Positions 29,437 to 37,945 of a stretch of DNA of 64,000 nucleotides are shown one piece after another. This DNA comes from Caballeronia sp. GTDB lineage: Bacteria > Pseudomonadota > Gammaproteobacteria > Burkholderiales > Burkholderiaceae. A program made the translations under genes and the position numbers. The stretch's first letter is position 1, and every line of letters begins with the position of its first letter. The notes under the pieces are model-generated. The model saw nothing but the letters and a program-made list of their open reading frames with translations. It ran no database searches and was not told the origin of the DNA. The stretch is taken from contig NZ_JAQGMM010000090.1 of the NCBI RefSeq assembly GCF_028292365.1, positions 1 to 64,000 of the forward strand, written 5' to 3'.

Positions 29437-31065
29437 ATGTCGACGATTTCCAGCGCGTCCAGCGCTACAAGCGTGCCTACCCCGGCCCCCGCGACTTCGG
29501 CCAATGCCATCTCGACCGCGGCCGATACGACTGCCGCCGCCGCCTCGGCCAGGGCATCCGCCGCACAGTCCGTCATCAGCGGCTCGACGGGCAATGCATC
29601 GCTGGATGTGTCGGCCCTGGTCACGAGCCTCGTCAACGCGAAGGTGGCGGGCCAGACCGGCTCGCTGATCGCACAGCAGAGAAACGACAACACCAAGCTC
29701 TCGGCAATCGGCGCTTTGCAGGCCGGTTTGTCGGCGTTGCAGGCAGGCATTGCGCCGCTGTCGAACGGTACTGCTCTCGGACAGTTCACGGCAACCACGG
29801 ACGGCACGGGGCTGACGGCAAGCGGCAGCAGCGGCGCGGCGACGGGCAGCTATTCCGTCGCGGTGACGCAAATTGCCAGCGCGCAGACGCTCTCGTCGGC
29901 AGCATTCGGCGCGACAACCGCACTGGGTACCGGCACGATGAACGTCTCGGTTGGAGACAAGTCGATGAGCGTCGACATCACGTCGGCGAACAACACCGTG
30001 AGCGGCATTGCGAGCGCGATCAACTCGTCCTCGAGCAATCCGGGCGTCACGGCAACCGTCGTGACGGGCACGGACGGCGCGCACTTGATCTTGCGTTCGT
30101 CGGCCACGGGGGCATCGAACACGATCGATGTTTCAGTGGGCACGGTGACTGACGACGCCGGTCTGTCCAGTCTCGGCGTAACGTCCACGGCCGGCGCCAG
30201 CGCCGCGGATCCGTCGACCATTGCATCGGCATCGGCATCGGCTTCGGCATCGGCATCGGCTTCGGCATCCGAGTCCGCCGTGAGCCCGTGGACGCAGACG
30301 GGATCGGCCAAAGACGCCATGTTCACCATCGACGGTACGGCCGGCACGAGTTCACGCAACACGGTGACCACCGCGATTCAGGGCGTCACCCTGAACTTGA
30401 CCGCTGCGGCCATTGGCGTGCCTGCCGGCACACCGCAGACGCTGACCGTGGCGCAGGACACCACGTCGGCATCGACCGCCATCAACAACTTCGTCAATCT
30501 CTATAACACCTTGGTCACCACCTACGGCCAGGTTGCCGGTTTCGACAGTTCGAAAGCCAAGGGCGCGCAAGGCGGCCCGCTGCTTGGCAACTCGATGTTC
30601 AACACGGTCAAGAGCACGCTCGCGAGCATTGTCAGCGGCGGCGTCAAGAATGGCAGCTCCAATATTTCGCTTGGCGCTATCGGCATTGCCCTGAACAAGG
30701 ACGGAACGCTTACCGCCGACAGCACGAAGATGGCCAACGAGCTGACGAGCAATCCGCAAGGCGTCGCGGCCCTGTTCAATTCGACGACCGGCGTGGCTGC
30801 CAAGATGACAAAGAGCCTGAACGGGTTCCTGGGCGAAGGCGGCCTGATTGCGAATAACCAGGACCCGCTCAACGCGGACCTCAAGGGCATCAGCACGCAG
30901 CAAGACACCTTGGCGAGCTACTCGGCCCAGCTCACTCACCAGTACCAGGCGCAGTTCACCGCGCTCAACACAGTCATGGCGACGATGAACAAGAATTCGC
31001 AGTACCTGACGCAACTGTTCGGCGGCGCTAACAGTGCCGGTGCGCTGGCGAAGGGCAAGGGGTAA
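29437..31065 (+). CDS. fliD: flagellar hook-associated protein 2 (filament cap) FliD
   Basis: LDVSALVTSLVNAKVAGQT, LSAIGALQAGLSALQ, FVNLYNTLVTTYGQ...GPLLGNSMFNTVKSTL, C-terminal coiled-coil QYQAQFTALNTVMATMNKNSQYLTQLF. Confidence 0.9.
   Translation: MSTISSASSATSVPTPAPATSANAISTAADTTAAAASARASAAQSVISGSTGNASLDVSALVTSLVNAKVAGQTGSLIAQQRNDNTKLSAIGALQAGLSALQAGIAPLSNGTALGQFTATTDGTGLTASGSSGAATGSYSVAVTQIASAQTLSSAAFGATTALGTGTMNVSVGDKSMSVDITSANNTVSGIASAINSSSSNPGVTATVVTGTDGAHLILRSSATGASNTIDVSVGTVTDDAGLSSLGVTSTAGASAADPSTIASASASASASASASASESAVSPWTQTGSAKDAMFTIDGTAGTSSRNTVTTAIQGVTLNLTAAAIGVPAGTPQTLTVAQDTTSASTAINNFVNLYNTLVTTYGQVAGFDSSKAKGAQGGPLLGNSMFNTVKSTLASIVSGGVKNGSSNISLGAIGIALNKDGTLTADSTKMANELTSNPQGVAALFNSTTGVAAKMTKSLNGFLGEGGLIANNQDPLNADLKGISTQQDTLASYSAQLTHQYQAQFTALNTVMATMNKNSQYLTQLFGGANSAGALAKGKG
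30223..30270 (+). repeat. hexanucleotide tract (GCATCG/GCTTCG)x8 encoding (Ala-Ser)8
   Basis: GCATCGGCATCGGCATCGGCTTCGGCATCGGCATCGGCTTCGGCATCC read directly within fliD. Confidence 0.92.
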
Positions 31066-31419
31066 TTGACGAAGCATTGGCGATAGCGGCGTGTTGGTGA
31101 CAAGCGCGTTTTCGCACTTGGCGAGCCCAGTCGCTAATAGGACGGCAGGTCGGCTTGGGTAATACTCCCCGCACTAAGCCGGCCGCTAATCCGAAAACCA
31201 GGGTGCTGTTGCACATAGCATGGCGTGATGCGTGCGGTCGCGCGCCCGGCTATGCCTGGCAGGTGCGGACCGGGTCAACCATCGGGCTAGCGATCGGTCC
31301 AACGATAAAAGCCACGCCCCGTTTTCAATCAGCAGGAGAGACGATGCCGGACAATCTCGAGGAGTGCGGTGCTGCGTCCGCCGTGAACCTGATCGCGGCT
31401 CAGCAAGCCGATGGTGTGA

Positions 31420-31504
31420 CCCGCGCGAGGAAGGCACCGCGCTGATCTTCATCAGCCACAATCTCGCGCTGAAAACAGCACTAGACAGGTGCTTATTGAT
31501 GTGA
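31420..31504 (+). pseudogene. fragment of ABC transporter ATP-binding protein
   Basis: EEGTALIFISHNLALKTALDRCLLM resembles the H-loop segment GTALIFISHDLAvv...DRvlVM of peptide/Ni ABC ATPases; no Walker A/B in frame upstream. Confidence 0.5.
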
Positions 31505-31659
31505 TTCGACGTTGAGCCGGAGTGGCCATGTGATGAGGGAAAACAGGGTGTTCTTCATCAGATGCCGCGCTCAGCTGGGAAGGGTGTTGAATAGAAGTTA
31601 GGAAAACAAACTAAAACGTCTATCCCTGTTTTTCCCTTCGGCAGGCCGCGCACAAACCA

Positions 31660-31945
31660 TCAGACCGCGGGTGCCACCGATGCGCCGTTGATCTTGTGCC
31701 GCTGCAATGAGTCCGCAACGAAGCCCGACGCTTTCATCTCTTCCACGAAACGCCGGAGATAGTCAGCCGCAGCATCACCACGGTTCTTCGCCAATCCCAT
31801 TGCTTGCTGAACGACCATGAAGCGTTCACCGAGCAACCGAAGACCCGGTGTTTTCGCAGCGTCGCTTTCCAGTTGTTGTTTCACGCCCGCGGCCACCTCG
31901 ATCCCTTGCTCGAGAAAAGTCTTAGCCGCGATTTGCGGCGAGAGC
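31660..31945 (-). pseudogene. 5'-truncated family-3 substrate-binding protein, paralogue of the gene at 50207-50950
   Basis: IAAKTFLEQGIEVAAGVKQQLESDAAKTPGLRLLGERFMVVQQAMG...FVEEMKASGFVADSLQRHKINGASVAPAV aligns with the C-terminus of 50207..50950; homology ends abruptly at the LysR 3' end. Confidence 0.8.
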
Positions 31946-31948
31946 CGC

Positions 31949-32866
31949 TTACAACGGCGCGTCGGCTTGCCACTGCGCGGTCATTCCCGCTATGTCGGCG
32001 AGCCAGAGTCTGAACAGCTTAACCTTGTCGAGGTTGCGTTCGTTCGTCCGGTACGACAGGAAGTGCGTCTCGCGCATGAAGGGTTTGAAGTGCCCTTCAC
32101 CGAACTCGATCAATTCGCCACGCGCGAATTCGCGTTCTGCGAGACGCGTGGTTTCGAGTGCGATACCCATGCCGTCGACTGCGGCGGATATCGCCAGCGC
32201 GCCGCGGTCAAACGAAGGGCGCGGCTTGTTCGGGAACGCCAGCCCATTCAACGTGAACCAGTCACGCCATGTCACCCGGCTGAGTTGCGAATCGATGAGC
32301 GTGAAGTCGACAATCTGCTGCTCAAGCGATACACCCTCGCGCAACATGCCGGGCGAGCACATTGGCACGATCCGCTCCGCGCCGAGCGGATACACATGCA
32401 GCCCTGGACGCTCCACCGCCATGCCGTAAGAGATGGCGATATCGACTTCATGCATGCGTGTCAGGTCGATCGGTTCTGCACCCGACGAGAGCCGGATCGT
32501 GATGTCGGGATGAGCCTGCATGAATTTAGGCAAGCGCGGACCCAGCCATTTCACCGCAAGACTGGGGGCGCAATGAACCGCCAGCACCTGTGCCTGCGGC
32601 GATAAAGCGACCTCGCTGCACGCGGCCTCGATCACATCGAATACACGCCCGAGGCTGTCGAAAAGCCTTCTGCCTTCAGCCGTGGTTTCAACGCGGCGGT
32701 TGCGTCGATGAAATAAGGGCAGGCCGAAATACGCCTCCAGTTCCTTGACCTGATGACTGATCGCGGATTGCGACAAATGCAATTCTTCCGCCGCCAGCGT
32801 GAAGCTTTCAAGTCGCGCAGCCGCTTCGAAAGCGCGCAGCAGCACGAAATTCGGTATCCGTCGCAT
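31949..32866 (-). CDS. LysR-family regulator (GcvA-like)
   Basis: LRAFEAAARLESFTLAAEELHLSQSAISHQVKELEAYFGLPLFHRRNRRVETTAEGRRL. Confidence 0.93.
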   Translation of the reverse strand: MRRIPNFVLLRAFEAAARLESFTLAAEELHLSQSAISHQVKELEAYFGLPLFHRRNRRVETTAEGRRLFDSLGRVFDVIEAACSEVALSPQAQVLAVHCAPSLAVKWLGPRLPKFMQAHPDITIRLSSGAEPIDLTRMHEVDIAISYGMAVERPGLHVYPLGAERIVPMCSPGMLREGVSLEQQIVDFTLIDSQLSRVTWRDWFTLNGLAFPNKPRPSFDRGALAISAAVDGMGIALETTRLAEREFARGELIEFGEGHFKPFMRETHFLSYRTNERNLDKVKLFRLWLADIAGMTAQWQADAPL

Positions 32867-32911
32867 GCGCGGTCCGTCTCCGATGGAATGTTTTTCGCCG
32901 ATACATGAATC

Positions 32912-32933
32912 CTGTTCATCTTTCTATGAACAG
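32912..32933. promoter_or_regulatory. perfect 8-bp inverted repeat CTGTTCAT-N6-ATGAACAG in divergent LysR/aldolase promoter region
   Basis: Read directly, with an additional upstream ATGAA half-site. Confidence 0.6.
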
Positions 32934-33014
32934 TCATCGTTTGTCAATAAATGTCATGGGGACGACCATTAAGTCCTGAAAACAATCCCACTTGCTCTAC
33001 AGGAGATAAATCAA

Positions 33015-33866
33015 ATGGCGGCTGTCATGGAAGCGCGTTCCGACGCACCCGAAAATCTGGTGAAGGACGGCAAGGTATCGATTTATCAGCCGGACCAGGA
33101 AGGGCTGATCTTCCCGGAATTGCCGACGTTCGCGAATCCCGCGGCGCAGCGGCAGCACTTGAAGGAACGCCTGGTCGGGGCGTGCAGGGCGTTCGCACTA
33201 CAGGGGTTTGACTACGGTTTTGCCGGCCACCTGACTGTGCGTGATCCGGAAAACCCGGGCTTGTATTGGACCAATCCGATGGCCATTCACTTCTCGCAAG
33301 TGAAGGTGTCGAATCTGATTTGCGCGGATCACGAAGGCCGCGTGGTCGAAGGCAATCATGCGATCAATCGGGCCGGTTTTGTGTTGCATGCTGCCGTTCA
33401 CGAAATGCATCAGGATATTGTGGCGATGTGCCATGCGCACACAGTGTATGGCACGGCGTTCGCCGCACTTGGCAAAAATCTCGAGCCGATCACGCAGGAT
33501 GCCGCCGCATTTTTCGAAGACCACGTGGTGATCGGCGATGAAGCTGGACAGGTCGCGGTCGAAGTAAAGGCGGGCCATAAAGTTGCGAATGCGTTCAAGG
33601 GTGTAAAGGCTGCCATTCACCAGAATCACGGTTTGCTTACCGCGAGCCGTCACAGCATAGAGTCAGCGGCGTTCTGGTTTATCGCCCTGGAGCGATGCTG
33701 TCAGCAGCAGTTAATGATTGATGCGACCGGCATCACGCCGAAGCTCGTCACGCCCGAACGGGCTCGCTATAGCCGCGAGCATGTGGGTAGCGAATACATT
33801 GGCTGGCTGCATTTCCAGACGATCTGGAATGACCTCGTTGCCAAGCAGCCCGACATGTTCGACTGA
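33015..33866 (+). CDS. class II aldolase/adducin family protein
   Basis: GFDYGFAGHLTVRDPENPGLYWTNPMAIHF...DIVAMCHAHTVYGTAFAALGKNLEPITQD...HQNHGLLTA. Confidence 0.92.
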   Translation: MAAVMEARSDAPENLVKDGKVSIYQPDQEGLIFPELPTFANPAAQRQHLKERLVGACRAFALQGFDYGFAGHLTVRDPENPGLYWTNPMAIHFSQVKVSNLICADHEGRVVEGNHAINRAGFVLHAAVHEMHQDIVAMCHAHTVYGTAFAALGKNLEPITQDAAAFFEDHVVIGDEAGQVAVEVKAGHKVANAFKGVKAAIHQNHGLLTASRHSIESAAFWFIALERCCQQQLMIDATGITPKLVTPERARYSREHVGSEYIGWLHFQTIWNDLVAKQPDMFD

Positions 33867-33994
33867 TGACGCCATGCGTTGAACGCAGGCACGCAGCATG
33901 TATTGCTTCATGTACCACATCAAGCAGGGACGACACAGCCACCATCAAGAGAAGGCCGGCGTCCCGCTTTTATCCGACCCCCAGGAGACAAGAC

Positions 33995-35368
33995 ATGAAT
34001 CCCGCTAGCCCGGCCGCATTCAGCAAACGCGACGAAGCGTCCACGTTCTCCAAGATTACGTGGCGACTATTGCCGTTCCTGTTCCTATGTTATTTGTGCG
34101 CTTATCTGGACCGCATTAACGTGGCATTTGCCAAGCTGCAAATGCTCAAAGATCTCAATTTCAGCGATGCCGTCTACGGTGCGGGCGCGGGTGTGTTCTT
34201 CGTCGGCTACCTCTTGTTCGAAGTACCCAGCAACCTGCTGTTATTGAAGGTCGGCGCCCGCCGCTGGATCGCGCGGATCATGATCACGTGGGGCATCATC
34301 TCCGCCGGCATGATGTTCGTCACCTCGCCAACCAGTTTCTATATCATGCGCTTCCTGCTTGGCGTGGCAGAAGCGGGTTTCATTCCCGCAATCCTTTTTT
34401 ATCTCACCTACTGGTTCCCATCGTCGCGACGCAGCAAGGTGACCGCGCTGTTCATGACCGGTATCCCCATGTCGGGCGTGGTCGGCGGTCCACTATCCGG
34501 CTGGATCATGAACCACATGGGCGGCACGCACGGACTCGCTGGATGGCAATGGCTGTTCGTGCTCGAAGGCATTCCGACCGCGATCCTCGGCCTGATCGCG
34601 CTGGTCTATCTCGACGACAAAGTCAGCGACGCGAAGTGGCTCTCCGCACCACAACGAGCCTTCCTTGAAGGGGCATTGGTCGAGGAACGGTCAGCGCATG
34701 TCCTGCATTCCGTGAAGGACGGCCTCATGCATCCGAAGGTCTTGCTGCTCAGCCTGATCTATTTCTTCTTCACAATGGGTCTTTACGGTGTGAGCTTCTG
34801 GCTGCCTACCTTGATCAAGGCAAGTGGCGTGGCCGATCCGCTGAACATCGGTTTGCTAAGCGCGATTCCGTATGCCGCAGCGGCCGTCACCATGGTACTC
34901 GTCAGCCATAGTTCGGATGCTCGCGGCGAGCGCCGCTGGCACCTCGCGTTGCCGGGGATTGTTGGCGCAGCGGGTTTGTACTTTAGCGTTTCCTATGCGC
35001 ATTCCACGCCGATCGCAATGCTTGCGCTGACCGTCGGCACGATGGGTGTGATGACAACCATCTCGCAGTTCTGGGTCTTGCCCCCGGCTATTCTCGGCGG
35101 TGCGGCCGCAGCGGCCGGCCTTGCCGTTGCCAACTCGGTAGGCAGCATCTCGGGCGTGGTCAGCCCCTATGTGATCGGGCTGATCCAGACCTCGACGGGG
35201 TCGACAGGAAACGGCGTGTTGGGGCTTGCAGTGAGCTTGATCATTGGCAGCGTGCTCGTGTTCACGGTGCCTGCAAAACTCGTGAACAGCCGCAAGCGCG
35301 AAGCGACGAAAGAAGCGATGAAAGACACTGAGCGTGTGATGGAAACCGGCGTGCAGACGCGTGCTTAA
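33995..35368 (+). CDS. MFS transporter (anion:cation symporter / phthalate-permease type)
   Basis: ITWRLLPFLFLCYLCAYLDRINVAFAKLQML...EVPSNLLLLKVGARRWIARIMITWGIISAGMMF. Confidence 0.92.
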   Translation: MNPASPAAFSKRDEASTFSKITWRLLPFLFLCYLCAYLDRINVAFAKLQMLKDLNFSDAVYGAGAGVFFVGYLLFEVPSNLLLLKVGARRWIARIMITWGIISAGMMFVTSPTSFYIMRFLLGVAEAGFIPAILFYLTYWFPSSRRSKVTALFMTGIPMSGVVGGPLSGWIMNHMGGTHGLAGWQWLFVLEGIPTAILGLIALVYLDDKVSDAKWLSAPQRAFLEGALVEERSAHVLHSVKDGLMHPKVLLLSLIYFFFTMGLYGVSFWLPTLIKASGVADPLNIGLLSAIPYAAAAVTMVLVSHSSDARGERRWHLALPGIVGAAGLYFSVSYAHSTPIAMLALTVGTMGVMTTISQFWVLPPAILGGAAAAAGLAVANSVGSISGVVSPYVIGLIQTSTGSTGNGVLGLAVSLIIGSVLVFTVPAKLVNSRKREATKEAMKDTERVMETGVQTRA

Positions 35369-35377
35369 GAAGCTTAT

Positions 35378-36070
35378 TCAAGACTGATGCGCCGCGTCTT
35401 CGGCTTCTTCACTCAGCACTTCCCCCAGCCGCCGCACCAGGTTCTCACGGGCGCGGCTGGTATGGAGGTCGGTGAGTTCCGCGGCGCGGCGAGCGTCGCC
35501 TGCGGCGATAGCCTCGGTAATCGCCGCGTGTTCGTCCCAGATGGATTTGCGTTGAGCCGACGATTGCAGCACGGCGCCCATTACCCGGCGCAGATGAACC
35601 CAGTGAAGATGCGCGGTCTCCGCAATCAACGGATTGCCCGATGCAAGGTAGATGGCGGAATGGAAAGCCCAGTCTGTATCGATCATGGCTTTCACGTCGT
35701 CGCCTTTCGACGCGCGGCGCCCTTGCGTGATCAGCGCTTTATCGAGCTTGGCGCCGCGTTGTGCCGCAAGACTCGCCGCAAGCGAATCGAGCGCGCCGCG
35801 GATCTCGTAGAGATGGGCGATCCAGGTGGGATCGAGCGGGGTGACAAGAAGACCGCGCCCTGGCGCGTCCTGCACGAGCCCGTCTTTCTTGAGCAGGCGC
35901 AGCGCCTGCAAAACGGGTGACCGGGAGACCGCAAGCTGGTCGGCAATTTCTTCCTGCGTGATGCGGGTTCCTGGTGCAAGCGATCCTTCGCTAATGGCGT
36001 CGAGCAGCACTTTATAGACTTCATCGACATAGTCGGTACGTGCCTGAAGCTTCAGAAGTTTGGCGACCAT
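35378..36070 (-). CDS. GntR-family (FCD) regulator
   Basis: VYKVLLDAISEGSLAPGTRITQEEIADQLAVSRSPVLQALRLLKKDGLV wHTH plus FCD domain. Confidence 0.92.
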   Translation of the reverse strand: MVAKLLKLQARTDYVDEVYKVLLDAISEGSLAPGTRITQEEIADQLAVSRSPVLQALRLLKKDGLVQDAPGRGLLVTPLDPTWIAHLYEIRGALDSLAASLAAQRGAKLDKALITQGRRASKGDDVKAMIDTDWAFHSAIYLASGNPLIAETAHLHWVHLRRVMGAVLQSSAQRKSIWDEHAAITEAIAAGDARRAAELTDLHTSRARENLVRRLGEVLSEEAEDAAHQS

Positions 36071-36086
36071 GATGGCTCTCGATAAG

Positions 36087-36102
36087 TTTGGATACTGAGT
36101 TC
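36087..36102. promoter_or_regulatory. candidate GntR operator copy 1: TTTGGATACTGAGTTC
   Basis: Near-identical to copy 2 at 36214; immediately upstream of the GntR start. Confidence 0.5.
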
Positions 36103-36213
36103 AACAGGTTACAGGCTGGCGCGGGACAGCGTCAAACGGATTGACCGGATAGCGTGCAGCGGAGGCGACCAAGCGTTTACCTGTAGAGACAGCGCGGCAC
36201 TCTGAATCGTATC

Positions 36214-36229
36214 TTTGTATACAGAGTTC
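36214..36229. promoter_or_regulatory. candidate GntR operator copy 2: TTTGTATACAGAGTTC
   Basis: 14/16 match to copy 1, upstream of the Rieske oxygenase. Confidence 0.5.
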
Positions 36230-36322
36230 GGAGTTCAGAATCTAAAGCACAAAGCGAACGAAGACAATCGAGACGGACGACAACCCGGCTCGGCACGATG
36301 GATAAACCCAGCAGAGGACCCC

Positions 36323-37864
36323 ATGAATATCAAGTCAGACAAAGCAGAAGGTCAGAAAAGCGCCGGTGGCGGTGTGGTGCAGAAAAAGCTCGTGCCGTTT
36401 GGCGGGTACTACACCAGCAAGGTTCCGGGCCACGATCCGGAATTGACCGAGACGGGACCCGGCACGCCAATGGGCGAATACATGCGGGCTTTCTGGCATC
36501 CCGTCTGCATGTCGATCGAACTCACCGATACCCCGCGCTTTTTGAAGATCCTGTGCGAAGAGCTGGTTGCATTTCGCGATGGCAGTGGTCGCGTGGGCGT
36601 GTTGCACGCGCATTGCGTGCATCGTGGGGCATCGCTTGAATATGGTGCGATCCAGGAGCACGGTATCAAATGCTGCTATCACGGCATGGTCTTCGACGTG
36701 GACGGCACCTGTCTTCACGTCCCGTTTCCGAATGGCGAAGAAAAGGAAGCCGAGAAATATGCGTGCTCGATCCAGCAGGGCGCGTACAAGGCTGTAGAGC
36801 GCAATGGCCTGGTGTTTGCGTACATGGGGCCGCCCGACAAGGAGCCGCCGTTCCCGGAATGGGAGGGCGACTTTACCGTTGCGCCCGGCGATGAACTCGT
36901 GGCCTACAGCAACTTCCAGCATTGCAACTGGCTGCAAGTGCAGGACAACGCCGCGGATAATTATCATCCGACCGCGCTTCACGCGGGCAAGAACGTGGTG
37001 AACGGCAAGTACCAGGGCACGACGTTCGACGAAGTCGGCGCGAAGTCCATGGAAGTCGCACCCGACATGCATTTCGTGCCGGTGCAGCAGGGTCGCAGTC
37101 TTGCCTGCGCGGGTGCTCGCCGGGTCGATAAAGACAGGCTGTTCGTGCGCGTCCAGCATCAGGTCCTGCCGAATCTGAGCCTGCACGCCTACACGTCGGA
37201 AGATGGTTCAAAGAAGAAGCTGTTCAGCCGCTTTCACATCATTCGCTGGACGGTTCCTGTCGACGATGAAAACAGCAAGATGATCGGCTGGCGCGTGATG
37301 GGGCCGGGCATTGATACGCGCGGCATCTGCGATAAATCGCTGGTCGGCTACGAGTCGATCGATTTCCTTGAAGGGCAGGTGGCCATGCGTCGTCCTGAGC
37401 GCTTTGGCAAATACAAGCTGGAGGACTTGCCGCCCATCCCGCCGAACCATCGCGAGCGCGAGAACTACAAGGACGCTCAATACGCGCCCGGCGATTACGA
37501 AGCCATCATCAGTCAGCGGCCGATCGCGGTGCATGCCCTCGAGAATCCGACGAAGTTCGACGCCGGCTTGTTCTTGTTCCGCAAGATGCTGCGTGATGCG
37601 GTACGGGGTACGAACCCGGCCGCGTCGGCGGATAACTTTGCTGAATGGTTCCGTGCCAACTCAGGCGCGCCGAATAGCTATTGCTCGGGCAACGTGTTCG
37701 ATATCCCGGAAGGCGAGACCGTCGAACAGGAGGTGGCGAATCGCCGCAATGTAACGAAGCGAATCGTCGCAATCCTGACCGAAAGCGAGACGCTGAAGGG
37801 CGAAGAGCGTGCCGCGTTTGTGCGCGAAAAGTTTGATGCGCTCGAGGCGTCGGTCAAGGGTTGA
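36323..37864 (+). CDS. aromatic ring-hydroxylating Rieske oxygenase, alpha subunit (phthalate-4,5-dioxygenase-like)
   Basis: Rieske CVHRGASLEYGAIQEHGIKCCYHGMVFD and mononuclear Fe region NWLQVQDNAADNYHPTALH. Confidence 0.92.
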   Translation: MNIKSDKAEGQKSAGGGVVQKKLVPFGGYYTSKVPGHDPELTETGPGTPMGEYMRAFWHPVCMSIELTDTPRFLKILCEELVAFRDGSGRVGVLHAHCVHRGASLEYGAIQEHGIKCCYHGMVFDVDGTCLHVPFPNGEEKEAEKYACSIQQGAYKAVERNGLVFAYMGPPDKEPPFPEWEGDFTVAPGDELVAYSNFQHCNWLQVQDNAADNYHPTALHAGKNVVNGKYQGTTFDEVGAKSMEVAPDMHFVPVQQGRSLACAGARRVDKDRLFVRVQHQVLPNLSLHAYTSEDGSKKKLFSRFHIIRWTVPVDDENSKMIGWRVMGPGIDTRGICDKSLVGYESIDFLEGQVAMRRPERFGKYKLEDLPPIPPNHRERENYKDAQYAPGDYEAIISQRPIAVHALENPTKFDAGLFLFRKMLRDAVRGTNPAASADNFAEWFRANSGAPNSYCSGNVFDIPEGETVEQEVANRRNVTKRIVAILTESETLKGEERAAFVREKFDALEASVKG

Positions 37865-37880
37865 ACGGATCATCGCAAAG

Positions 37881-37906
37881 GGTTGGGCAACGCGAGTTGC
37901 CCAACC
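37881..37906 (+). terminator. 11-bp perfect hairpin GGTTGGGCAAC-gcga-GTTGCCCAACC between oxygenase and reductase genes
   Basis: Read directly; short following T content (TTAT). Confidence 0.5.
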
Positions 37907-37945
37907 TTATGAAGACCTGCAGGTCAGGTCGTGCAAGGAAAACTA

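Noticed and set aside
30223-30270. Hexamer tract considered as CRISPR-like or mobile repeat
   Set aside because: Pure in-frame 6-bp coding repeat without spacers
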